A DNA stretch of 5,705 bases, from NCBI GenBank assembly GCA_005879095.1, contig VBLM01000263.1:1-5705 (forward strand), in the 5' to 3' direction. This stretch comes from Deltaproteobacteria bacterium (lineage in GTDB: Bacteria; Myxococcota; Myxococcia; Myxococcales; 40CM-4-68-19). A program made the translations under genes and the position numbers. Below are positions 1 to 5,705 of the stretch, piece after piece (position 1 is the stretch's first letter; each line of letters starts with the position of its first letter). The notes below the pieces were generated by a model. It was not told the DNA's origin. It saw only the letters and a list, made by a program, of their open reading frames with translations, and searched no databases.

Positions 1-827
1 TTGCGCATCCGGCCCTTGGCCATGGCCTCGGCGGTGGCCTGGTCCGCCGGCTGATGCTCGTGGCCCGCGAACGAGAGCGTCTTGCCCTTGCCGTACTTCG
101 AAGTCCCTTCGCCGACCACGCCCGAGCCCTTCGCCTTTCCGACGAATTCTTTCTTGGTCTTGGGGTCGTAGCCGTGGACGGAGATCTCCTCGACCTGCGT
201 GTTCGACTGGACGCGCACCTTCACCTTGCGCAGGCCGTCGCCGGGACCGACGGTGATGCTGGCGCCCGACGGCGGCGGCCCGATGATGAGCTTTTTCCCC
301 TCGATCCTCAGGTGGTTGCCGTGCTTCTGCGCGAGCCGCCGCAGGAACGCCGCGTCGGTCACGTTGCCCTGGAGGATGTGCTCCTTGGTCCCCGAGGGCG
401 CGTCGGCCGAGAGGCCGTGCTCCTGCGCGATCTTGTTGGCGATCTCCTTGTCGTCGACGTCGTTGAAGGCGCGGGTCATCTGCGAGAGCGCCAGCCGGTG
501 CAGGCTCTCCTGGCAGACCACGCGCAACGACGGGGGCATGTCGCGCCGGAACTGCGGTTCGAGCGCCACCACTTCGCCCTCGAAGATCTTCTGCAGCTTG
601 GAGGAGAAGCCGATCTCCACTTTGATCGCCGTGCCGCTCTCGAAATCCTTGCCGTTGATCAGCTTCTGCTGCGGGTCGTTGAAGACCAGCACGCACTGGC
701 CGAAGAGGTCGACGTCGAGATCGACCTCAACCCTGGTCAGGGCCGCGTCTTTTTCGGTGTCCAGCTTCTTCCCGTCGACCGAGACGCGGCAGTCGGGGAT
801 CAGCCGGGCAGCAGATGGATGCGCCAC
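1..827 (-). CDS. Phage late control D (gpD)/VgrG-like spike hub protein, 3'-truncated
   Basis: The visible 275 residues begin MAHPSAARLIPDCRVSVDGK and resemble the phage late control gene D family, the hub of the spike at the tip of the tube in contractile tails, type VI secretion and extracellular contractile injection systems. Residues about 10-95 are beta-rich (RVEVDLDVDLFGQCVLVFND, then KVEIGFSS and IFEGEVVALEPQF). Next comes a helical segment with RAFNDVDDKEIANKIAQEHG. The family-typical stretch FLRRLAQKHGNHLRIEGKKL then leads into IIGPPP. The C-terminus lies beyond the left edge; family members are usually some 330-400 residues. The GTG at 827 is the only plausible start, because an in-frame TAA (839-837) lies four codons upstream, but the Shine-Dalgarno is poor. 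The gene begins about 46 nt after a strong terminator, so it is probably transcribed separately from its upstream neighbour. Whether it belongs to a T6SS, an eCIS or a prophage cannot be decided here. The family call is fairly secure. Confidence 0.85.
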   Translation of the reverse strand, partial: MAHPSAARLIPDCRVSVDGKKLDTEKDAALTRVEVDLDVDLFGQCVLVFNDPQQKLINGKDFESGTAIKVEIGFSSKLQKIFEGEVVALEPQFRRDMPPSLRVVCQESLHRLALSQMTRAFNDVDDKEIANKIAQEHGLSADAPSGTKEHILQGNVTDAAFLRRLAQKHGNHLRIEGKKLIIGPPPSGASITVGPGDGLRKVKVRVQSNTQVEEISVHGYDPKTKKEFVGKAKGSGVVGEGTSKYGKGKTLSFAGHEHQPADQATAEAMAKGRMR

Positions 828-872
828 GAGTGGAGTTTACCATGCTGGCGAGCGCTTGAACAGAGCGCCGGC

Positions 873-917
873 AAAAAGTCGGGCGGGAGCGCCCCGTCCC
901 CGGAAGCGCTCCCGCCC
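873..917 (-). terminator. Rho-independent terminator after the metallopeptidase gene
   Basis: A perfect 12-bp inverted repeat (GGGCGGGAGCGC at 917-906 and GCGCTCCCGCCC at 892-881, minus strand) encloses a 13-nt loop. Three nucleotides after the stem comes a run of five T (877-873). It lies 32 nt past the metallopeptidase stop codon and before the gpD start, so it should end the HEAT-protein/protease transcript. Confidence 0.85.
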
Positions 918-948
918 ATTGTGCACCCACCCCTGGGTGTACGTCGAA

Positions 949-2547
949 TCAGAAGCTCCGATAGAAACTGGACCAGCCCGTGTAGCCGCTGGTCGCGCGG
1001 CCGTTCCAGGTGGCGAATCGCCACCAGTAGGTCGTGAACCACTGCGAGGCCGGCACCGAGACGTCCTGGTAAGGCACGGGAAAGTTCAGTGTCGGAAGGA
1101 AGTTGTTGGCGATGGTGTCGAGGTTCTGATCGCACAGGCGGATGGTCCCGCCGTTCGACGACACCTCGTTCACGCCGGCCGCGCAGACCAGTTGCTGCGC
1201 CAGCCTGGCGAGACCGTACAAGGACGACATCGGCAGGTTGATCGACCGGTACTCCGGATAGAGCCAGTTCCAGGCGGTCGTCCAGACGTCGTTGTAGCAG
1301 GGGTAAGGAAAGATGCCCCACCAGCACGTGCTCCACTGCCGGTCGTACCAGCCGACCTGCACGTAGTACTGCTGCGTCGGATGGAAGTGGTGGTTCTTGT
1401 CGCCGTCGAAGAGCATCACGTGCGTGCTCGAGCCGAACGCGAGCGGCCAGCCGTTCATCGGGCCGGCGTTCCGGACGCGATCGTTGGGCCGGCGGATGCC
1501 GCCGTCGAACGCATTGTCGACGACCTGCTGCTGCGAGGGCGAGTGGGCGTAGGCGAAGCCGTCGTCCCAACCGCGCATCACGTTGTTTCCATTCATCAAG
1601 TTGCTGCCGGCCTGGTGCCAGGTGCCGCGGCCGAAGAACATGCCGCCCTCGTAGCCGTACCACTGGCCGTTCCAGCCGGGCGTGTAGACGGTGGTGACGC
1701 CCGGGACGGTCGCCATGTTGTCGTTGCCGTTGTTGGAGAGGATCTCGCTGATGTTGTAGTCGTAGACGCCGAGGAAGTTGCCGACGGCGTTGACGAGGCC
1801 GCCCCAGGTCCAGTCGAAGAGGACCAGCGGCGTGGCGACGTCGATCTGCTTCATCGAGAGGTCCTCGAACCCCTGCTCGACGTACTCGTCGAGGAAGTTG
1901 AGCGACGCGTGCGCGAGCTCGTGCGTCGGCACGTAGGCCTGGCGCTCGACCAGGTCCTGCCGCGTGTACTTGCAGATGCCGAACGGCTTGTTGACCAAAG
2001 AGGGCGGCGACGCGTTCGCGGTCACGGGAGTCTGGAAGGTGTTGAAGAGGACCGCCGCGCCGATCGGACGCAGCTGCGGGATGGTCCAGTAGCGGATCGA
2101 GTCGATCTGCGAGTAGACCGCGCTCTGCGCGAGCGAGAGCGCGTAGCCGCGGATCGGGTGCTGCGCGACCTTGCCGCCGAAGACCGCGTCGGCCGCGCCG
2201 AGAGCGCCGCCGGGGATGAAGTAACCGATGTAGAGGATCTGCGAAGCCCGCTGCGCAGTCCATGAAGTGCCCGCCGAGTACGTCATCAGCGACACGGTCT
2301 TGTCGAAATCGGCCCAGAAGGCGGGCCGTTCGGAGTCGGCGAAGCCGGTGGAGAGGATCAGGACCTGCTTGTAGTACGGGTTCGCCATCTCGGTAGCGCC
2401 GCAGTACGAGCCGTCGGCCTTGACGCACTTCCAGGTCGGGTAGAGCCAGGAATAGATGCTGCCGATCGGGTTGATCGTGAACGTCTGCGCGGCAGCCGGC
2501 GTGGCGACGGCGAGGGAGAGAAAACAGAGAAGGCGCTTCAAGTTCAA
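949..2547 (-). CDS. Exported putative zinc metallopeptidase, M64 (IgA peptidase)-like
   Basis: This 532-residue protein starts with a clear Sec signal peptide (MNLKRLLCFLSLAVATPAAA, probable cleavage after A20), so it acts in the periplasm or outside the cell. The sequence THELAHASLNFLDEY (residues 208-222) gives the HExxH zinc motif (H209, E210, H213) followed by DEY at 220-222. This is the same spacing as the HExxHx(6)DEY signature of M64 peptidases. Further on, YEGGMFFGRGTW and NLMNG (about 299-320) resemble the conserved M64 stretch after the active site, and VLILSTGFADSERPAFWADF (62-81) resembles the family's N-terminal strand and helix. The C-terminal 150 residues are rich in Trp and Tyr and contain a His cluster (DKNHHFHP, 383-390). 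The mature protein has seven Cys, so disulphides are possible. The TTG start is supported by GGAG six nt upstream and by the signal peptide it creates. It overlaps the stop of the HEAT-like gene. Metallopeptidase is likely; M64 assignment is an inference from motifs; the substrate is unknown. Confidence 0.75.
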   Translation of the reverse strand: MNLKRLLCFLSLAVATPAAAQTFTINPIGSIYSWLYPTWKCVKADGSYCGATEMANPYYKQVLILSTGFADSERPAFWADFDKTVSLMTYSAGTSWTAQRASQILYIGYFIPGGALGAADAVFGGKVAQHPIRGYALSLAQSAVYSQIDSIRYWTIPQLRPIGAAVLFNTFQTPVTANASPPSLVNKPFGICKYTRQDLVERQAYVPTHELAHASLNFLDEYVEQGFEDLSMKQIDVATPLVLFDWTWGGLVNAVGNFLGVYDYNISEILSNNGNDNMATVPGVTTVYTPGWNGQWYGYEGGMFFGRGTWHQAGSNLMNGNNVMRGWDDGFAYAHSPSQQQVVDNAFDGGIRRPNDRVRNAGPMNGWPLAFGSSTHVMLFDGDKNHHFHPTQQYYVQVGWYDRQWSTCWWGIFPYPCYNDVWTTAWNWLYPEYRSINLPMSSLYGLARLAQQLVCAAGVNEVSSNGGTIRLCDQNLDTIANNFLPTLNFPVPYQDVSVPASQWFTTYWWRFATWNGRATSGYTGWSSFYRSF

Positions 2548-3314
2548 GGAGTGCTCCGATCGAGTCTGGCGAGAGAAGTGGTCTGGGCGAGCAGCGACCG
2601 CGCCGAGGACGAGAGCTGCTCGAGCACCCCGGAAGGCAGCTGGCTCTGGTCGCGCAGGCCGACGAGCGAGAGCGTGAAGGCGATCTGCTTGCGCTCGACC
2701 GCGTTGAGGCCGCTGTCGTCGAGCAGCATCGCGAGCTTCGCGGCGCGCGAGTCGGACAGGTCGCGCGGGCGGAGGAGCGGCGCGACTTCGCGGCGGGCGA
2801 GCGTGCCGTCGGGGAGCGTGTGGAGGAGGCCTTCGAGCTGCTCCTGGGCTTCGTCGCTGCGGATGCGGCCCAGCGCTTCGACGGCGGCGACCTGCGTCGC
2901 TTCCTGCTGCGCCTCGCGGGCGATGGTGGCGAGGTGCGCGGCCTGATCGCCGGAGACGGTGGTGGTCGCGATCTGCTGGCGGAGCTCGGCCTCGCGCGTC
3001 CTGAGCAAGGAGGGATCGAGGGCGATCAGCTGCGGATCGGGCGGCGGCGCCTGCACGATCGTCCAGCCGGCGCGGACGAATTCTTCCTGCTGGCGGCTGG
3101 ATTCGGCGTTCTTCTGCGCGACGAATTTCTGCACGGCGGACAAACGATCGGGCCCGGCGGCGCTGGAGGACTCTGCCGCCGGACCCGTCCCGGACATCTG
3201 GGGGGCCGCCGTCTGTTGCGTGCGCTGCGCGAGGGGGCTGGACGCAAGCCAGCCCGAGAGCGCGAGGAGCGAAAGCGGGGGCAGCGTCCAGCGAAGAGCG
3301 CGGCGAAACGACAT
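2544..3314 (-). CDS. Exported or membrane-anchored HEAT-like helical repeat protein
   Basis: This 256-residue protein has no recognised enzymatic motif. The N-terminus MSFRRALRWTLPPLSLLALS has a basic n-region and a hydrophobic core (about residues 10-29), i.e. a signal peptide or single membrane anchor; cleavage near SSPLAQ is plausible but no lipobox is seen. A polar Ala/Ser/Gln-rich linker (30-55) follows. Helical segments run from about 56 to 115 and then a HEAT/armadillo-like region covers about 123-205, clearest at QVAAVEALGRIRSDEAQEQL (141-160). Such repeats usually form a protein-binding solenoid. The ATG start is preceded by a weak GAAG-type site, and an in-frame TGA lies upstream. 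Its stop overlaps the start of the M64-like peptidase gene, so the two are probably made together and both leave the cytoplasm. A role as partner, chaperone or inhibitor of the peptidase is inference from this arrangement only. Real gene: confident; HEAT assignment: moderate. Confidence 0.8.
   Translation of the reverse strand: MSFRRALRWTLPPLSLLALSGWLASSPLAQRTQQTAAPQMSGTGPAAESSSAAGPDRLSAVQKFVAQKNAESSRQQEEFVRAGWTIVQAPPPDPQLIALDPSLLRTREAELRQQIATTTVSGDQAAHLATIAREAQQEATQVAAVEALGRIRSDEAQEQLEGLLHTLPDGTLARREVAPLLRPRDLSDSRAAKLAMLLDDSGLNAVERKQIAFTLSLVGLRDQSQLPSGVLEQLSSSARSLLAQTTSLARLDRSTP
2554..2557 (-). promoter_or_regulatory. Shine-Dalgarno GGAG that fixes the TTG start of the metallopeptidase
   Basis: GGAG on the minus strand lies six nt before the TTG at 2547-2545, inside the last codons of the upstream HEAT-like gene. 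The stop TGA (2546-2544) and the start TTG share two bases (TTGA), the usual arrangement for translational coupling. Confidence 0.65.
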
Positions 3315-3437
3315 GCGGGCTTCTAGAGCACGCCCCGTGCCGCGTCGAAGTACCTGAATTTACGGTGAAAACAATGCGTCAGGAGTGCGCCTCGGCGCTC
3401 CAGTGGACTACGAGCGCTCCATGTAGGTGCAAGCGCC
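3315..3437 (-). promoter_or_regulatory. Gap between EcsC-like and HEAT-like genes; possible promoter in AT-rich patch
   Basis: The gap between the EcsC-like stop and the HEAT-like ATG holds a stretch at about 3345-3375 that is much richer in A+T than its surroundings (minus strand: CATTGTTTTCACCGTAAATT). TAAATT matches four of six bases of a sigma70 -10 element, but no convincing -35 sits at the right distance, so the promoter is only a suggestion. A promoter is expected here if the hairpin next to it terminates the previous operon. The heptamer GGAGCGC occurs twice (3420-3414 and 3401-3395) 19 nt apart, which may be chance. Confidence 0.25.
3367..3401 (-). terminator. Weak terminator-like hairpin after the EcsC-like gene
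   Basis: On the minus strand, GGAGCGC-CGAG-GCGC-AC-TCC (3401-3382) can fold as a 7-bp stem with a four-base loop and a two-base bulge. A T-rich stretch (ATTGTTTTC, 3375-3367) follows about six nt later. The stem is short and the T-run interrupted, so termination may be partial or absent. Confidence 0.35.
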
Positions 3438-4097
3438 CTAGGCGCGGGCGATTTTCAGGCGGACTGTCCGCTTGCGGCGCTGCCGATTCCGGGCCGCGCG
3501 CGAGGCGTCATCGAGCGTGGCGAGCGTGGCGTCGCCGAGCGTCTGCAGCGCGGCTTTGTCGAGCATGAACGCGATCGGCGCGCCGAGCAGCGGCCATAGC
3601 TTCAGCGCTCTTGGAACCCAGCCGAGACCGAGGCGGCGGAGGATGGCCTTCAAGAGCGCCGGGTTCAGCCGGCGGATGATCTGGCCCGGAAGCGACTCCC
3701 GCAGAACGCGGCCGATCGCTTTCGCGCCCGTGCGCAGGCCGACGCTCTTCGCGGCATCGGCGAAGCCGGCGCCGGCCCAGAGCGCGTAGAGCTTGAGCCG
3801 GCCGGCTTCGCCCTCGGTTTCGAGGCCGTACAGTTCGAGCAGGCCGAAGATCAACTCGGCCTCGAGGAAGAGCGAGGCGGCGATGCCCGCCGGCAGGCCG
3901 ACCGGCAGCGTGATCAGCGCCAGCGTGCCGGTGGCGGCGCCGGTCCAGCCGGCCCGATTCGCGGCGGACTTGACCAGCCGCTGGCCGAGGTCGACGTCGT
4001 GCTCGCCGGGGTATTCCGCGCGCAGGGCCGCGACGCGGGCGCGGGCGCGGCTGCGCGCTTTTTCGACGACGTCGGTGAACCAGGCAGGCGCGTCCAT
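3438..4097 (-). CDS. EcsC-like membrane-associated protein
   Basis: This 219-residue protein begins with MDAPAWFTDVVEKARSRARA, a basic amphipathic segment, followed by LVKSAANRAGWTGAATGTLA (41-60). A long Gly/Ala/Leu-rich hydrophobic stretch runs to about residue 92 (LPVGLPAGIAASLFLEAELI and onward). A second hydrophobic segment lies near 160-178 and the tail is strongly basic (RNRQRRKRTVRLKIARA). The order of an AxRAxxxGAxTG-like turn, a Pro/Gly-rich hydrophobic hairpin and an acidic LEAELI helix resembles the EcsC family, named after a Bacillus subtilis gene beside an ABC transporter and of uncertain biochemical role. The ATG starts 3 nt after the stop of the HEAT-cyclophilin gene, with GGAG six nt upstream, so the two are likely co-transcribed. 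No signal peptide is seen, so it probably sits at the cytoplasmic membrane. The gene is well supported; the family call is moderate. Confidence 0.7.
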   Translation of the reverse strand: MDAPAWFTDVVEKARSRARARVAALRAEYPGEHDVDLGQRLVKSAANRAGWTGAATGTLALITLPVGLPAGIAASLFLEAELIFGLLELYGLETEGEAGRLKLYALWAGAGFADAAKSVGLRTGAKAIGRVLRESLPGQIIRRLNPALLKAILRRLGLGWVPRALKLWPLLGAPIAFMLDKAALQTLGDATLATLDDASRAARNRQRRKRTVRLKIARA

Positions 4098-4100
4098 GCG

Positions 4101-5705
4101 TCACTCCGCGGTGGCTTCGATGATTGTATCGCCGGGCTGGAGCGCGTCGAGCACATCGTCGCCGGCTTTCAGCTGCCCGGCGACGGTGTACCGGCCGTCG
4201 AGGTGCGGCTGCGGCGAGTGACAGAGGAAGAACTGGCTGCCGCCGGTCTCCGGTCCGTTGGTGGCGATGCCGAGTGTGCCGCGCAGAAAACGCAGCGGGC
4301 TGTGCTCGTCGGGGAGGGCCCAGCCGGGTCCGCCGTCGCCGTCGCCGCGCGGGTCGCCGCCCTGGACGACGAAGTCGGGCACCACCCGGTGGAAGGTGAG
4401 TGAATTGAAAAAATTCTTTTTTGCCAGAGCGGCGAGGGCGGACGAGGTCAGCGGGGCAACGTCGGGGCGCAGGTCGATGACGAGCTCGCCCTTGCTGGTC
4501 CGGAGGCGCAGGGTGTGCGCGTTCGGTAGTGCGCGCGCGTCGGGCGGCACGCGGATCGTGGGCGGCAGCGACAAGAGGGCCGCCAACGCGTCGCGCTCGG
4601 GGTCGCCGGTCGGCTTGTCGCGCGCCCCGGTAAGGCGTTCGGCGGCCTTCGCGAGCGCGTCTTTCGAGCCGGAATGGTTTGCGAGCACGCCGGCTGCTTC
4701 CTGAATTACGTTTGGATCGGGGTCCACGAGCAGCTTGCGCACTTCGGGAAACAACGGCTCGATCGCCGCGCCGGCAGCGGCGCCACGGACGCGGCCGTCG
4801 GGGTCGTTCATTGCCGCGACCGCCTCGGGCAGGCCGAGCTCCGCCGCGAGCGCGCCGACGCGGGCGCGCTGGCGCCAATCGCTTCGGGGCGCGCAGCTCG
4901 GCGCGTCGATCAGCTGCTTGCGGATTCGGTCGCGCGCGAGCGCCGCCGTGCAGGGTGTGCGCGGAATCGCGTCCAGCACGGCGGGACCGATCTGTACCGC
5001 CGCTTCGAAGAGCGCGGTGAGCACATGTTCGGACGTCTGCCGCGGGAGGATTTTCACAAACGATTCCGCGGCACCCGGTGCGGTGGGGAGCCCGCGGGCG
5101 GCCTCGACACGGACGCGCCAGTCGGGATCGTCGAAGGCCCCCTCGAGTCCGGACGCCGGCAGGCCTTGATGTCCCCAGGCGCGTGCGGCGAGCGATCGCG
5201 TCCACGGATCGGCGCTGTGCAGCGCGGCTTCGAGGCCGCGCACTGGTTCGCCTTTCGGCAGTCGTGAAAGCGCGTACGCCGCGGCCGCCGGAATGCGCGG
5301 CAATGCGGAGGAGAGCGCCGCCCAGGTCCGCGGCGGAAACTTCGCGTCCTTGTTCCGCGCGGTCACGCCGAGCGCGAAGGCGGCCTCGGGTTCGGGAAGC
5401 GCGTCGAGAAGCGCATCGATGACCGCGTTCTTTCCGCCTAGCGCGCGCGCACAGGCAGGACGCGGAAGACAGGCCACCAGCGCGTCGCGACCGGTCTCGA
5501 TGCGGCCGAGCGCCCACGCAGCGGTGTCGTCCTCGCGCGCGAGAAGTGCGAGCCTGGGCACCGCCTCGGGGTCGGCGATGCGGCCGGCCGCGAGAGCCGC
5601 GCGCGTGCGCACCGGTGCGGACGGCGACGACAGCAGCCGGCGCACTTCCGCATTCGGTGTGCGGCTCAACTCGGCGGACTGGAAAAGCTGCTCGTCCGGC
5701 GCTTG
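4101..5705 (-). CDS. HEAT-repeat protein with C-terminal cyclophilin-type peptidyl-prolyl isomerase, 5'-truncated
   Basis: The reading frame is open to the right edge (QAPDEQLFQSAELSRTPNAE), so the true start and any signal peptide lie outside; a TTG at 5669 is a possible but less likely start. In the 534 visible residues, HEAT-like helical repeats occupy about 20-380, clearest at SPSAPVRTRAALAAGRI (27-43), DPDWRVRVEAARGL (193-206), DPDGRVRGAAAGAA (301-314) and DPDPNVIQEAAGVLA (328-342). From about residue 399 a cyclophilin domain follows: LRLRTSKGELVIDL, FHRVVPDFVVQGGDP and GSQFFLCHS. It should catalyse cis-trans isomerisation of Xaa-Pro bonds. By alignment with human CypA, Arg55, Phe60, Gln63 and Phe113 are kept (R440, F445, Q448, F493), while Trp121 is His (H501), His126 is Tyr (Y506) and Met61 is Val. 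Isomerase activity is therefore plausible, and loss of Trp121 usually predicts weak cyclosporin binding. The HEAT part likely selects or scaffolds client proteins. It probably forms an operon with the EcsC-like gene downstream. Confidence 0.9.
   Translation of the reverse strand, partial: QAPDEQLFQSAELSRTPNAEVRRLLSSPSAPVRTRAALAAGRIADPEAVPRLALLAREDDTAAWALGRIETGRDALVACLPRPACARALGGKNAVIDALLDALPEPEAAFALGVTARNKDAKFPPRTWAALSSALPRIPAAAAYALSRLPKGEPVRGLEAALHSADPWTRSLAARAWGHQGLPASGLEGAFDDPDWRVRVEAARGLPTAPGAAESFVKILPRQTSEHVLTALFEAAVQIGPAVLDAIPRTPCTAALARDRIRKQLIDAPSCAPRSDWRQRARVGALAAELGLPEAVAAMNDPDGRVRGAAAGAAIEPLFPEVRKLLVDPDPNVIQEAAGVLANHSGSKDALAKAAERLTGARDKPTGDPERDALAALLSLPPTIRVPPDARALPNAHTLRLRTSKGELVIDLRPDVAPLTSSALAALAKKNFFNSLTFHRVVPDFVVQGGDPRGDGDGGPGWALPDEHSPLRFLRGTLGIATNGPETGGSQFFLCHSPQPHLDGRYTVAGQLKAGDDVLDALQPGDTIIEATAE
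4104..4107 (-). promoter_or_regulatory. Shine-Dalgarno GGAG of the EcsC-like gene within the upstream stop region
   Basis: GGAG on the minus strand overlaps the last sense codon of the HEAT-cyclophilin gene (GCGGAGTGACGCATG). It lies six nt before the ATG at 4097, supporting that start and co-expression of the two genes. Confidence 0.6.
4407..4422 (-). other. Two adjacent in-phase slippery heptamers within the cyclophilin coding region
   Basis: Reading the gene's own frame, codons GCA AAA AAG AAT TTT TTC contain A AAA AAG (4422-4416) and T TTT TTC (4413-4407). Both have the X XXY YYZ phase needed for -1 ribosomal slippage; the first, including its GCA codon, is the same as the E. coli dnaX site. 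The -1 frame stays open down to 3508. No clear stimulatory hairpin or upstream Shine-Dalgarno was identified, and slippage would remove the cyclophilin active-site residues downstream. The motif is seen; function is unproven. Confidence 0.3.

Noticed and set aside
727..930. Small minus-strand open frame with an ATG at 843 overlapping the gpD start
   Set aside because: It runs across the terminator hairpin and is out of frame with gpD; the gpD frame starting GTG at 827 has family similarity and this one has none.
199..2265. Long plus-strand open frame of 688 codons opposite the protease and gpD genes
   Set aside because: It is antisense to two genes with clear motifs, has low-complexity Arg/Val-rich content and no recognisable domain; such frames arise from GC-rich codon bias on the other strand.
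800..2428. Minus-strand open frame of 542 codons overlapping the metallopeptidase
   Set aside because: Arg-rich, no domain; the overlapping frame carries the signal peptide, HExxH motif and good ribosome binding site.
2820..3326. Plus-strand open frames opposite the HEAT-like gene
   Set aside because: Arg/Gly-rich shadows without start context or recognisable domains; the minus-strand frame has a signal peptide, repeats and coupling to its neighbour.
4401..4415. GAATT-GAAAA-AATTC inverted repeat as a possible operator or internal terminator
   Set aside because: The stem is only 5 bp and lies inside conserved cyclophilin coding sequence; it is explained by the Lys-Asn-Phe codons.
3508..5517. 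Minus-strand open frame of 669 codons overlapping the HEAT-cyclophilin and EcsC-like genes
   Set aside because: The product is extremely Arg-rich and out of frame with the cyclophilin motifs. It is a shadow frame, noted only because it is the -1 frame relative to the slippery site.

Overview
This is a GC-rich bacterial window in which every supportable gene lies on the minus strand, so it reads from right to left. The lineage cannot be fixed from the sequence. High GC, alternative TTG/GTG starts, a HEAT-repeat/cyclophilin fusion, secreted HEAT-type proteins and a contractile-injection-system spike gene would fit Acidobacteriota, but Myxococcota or Gemmatimonadota remain possible. No tRNA, rRNA, CRISPR array or mobile element was seen.

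Layout in transcription order: (1) 5705-4101, a 5'-truncated protein with HEAT-like helical repeats followed by a C-terminal cyclophilin-type peptidyl-prolyl isomerase domain; (2) 4097-3438, an EcsC-like membrane-associated protein starting 3 nt after that stop, with a GGAG ribosome binding site inside the upstream gene's end; (3) a 123-nt gap with a weak hairpin, a T-rich stretch and an AT-rich patch that could hold a promoter; (4) 3314-2544, a small exported or membrane-anchored HEAT-like protein; (5) 2547-949, an exported putative zinc metallopeptidase of M64 (IgA peptidase) type, whose TTG start overlaps the previous stop (TTGA); (6) a strong intrinsic terminator at 917-873; (7) 827-1, the N-terminal 275 residues of a phage late control D (gpD/VgrG-like) protein that runs off the left edge.

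The genes form three units. The HEAT-cyclophilin and EcsC-like genes look like one operon. The HEAT-like protein and the metallopeptidase form a translationally coupled pair that ends at the terminator. The gpD gene is a separate unit and probably the edge of a contractile injection system or phage-tail-like cluster continuing to the left. Most notable are the coupled HEAT-protein/M64-like protease pair, the gpD gene directly behind it, and two back-to-back in-phase slippery heptamers inside the cyclophilin coding sequence.
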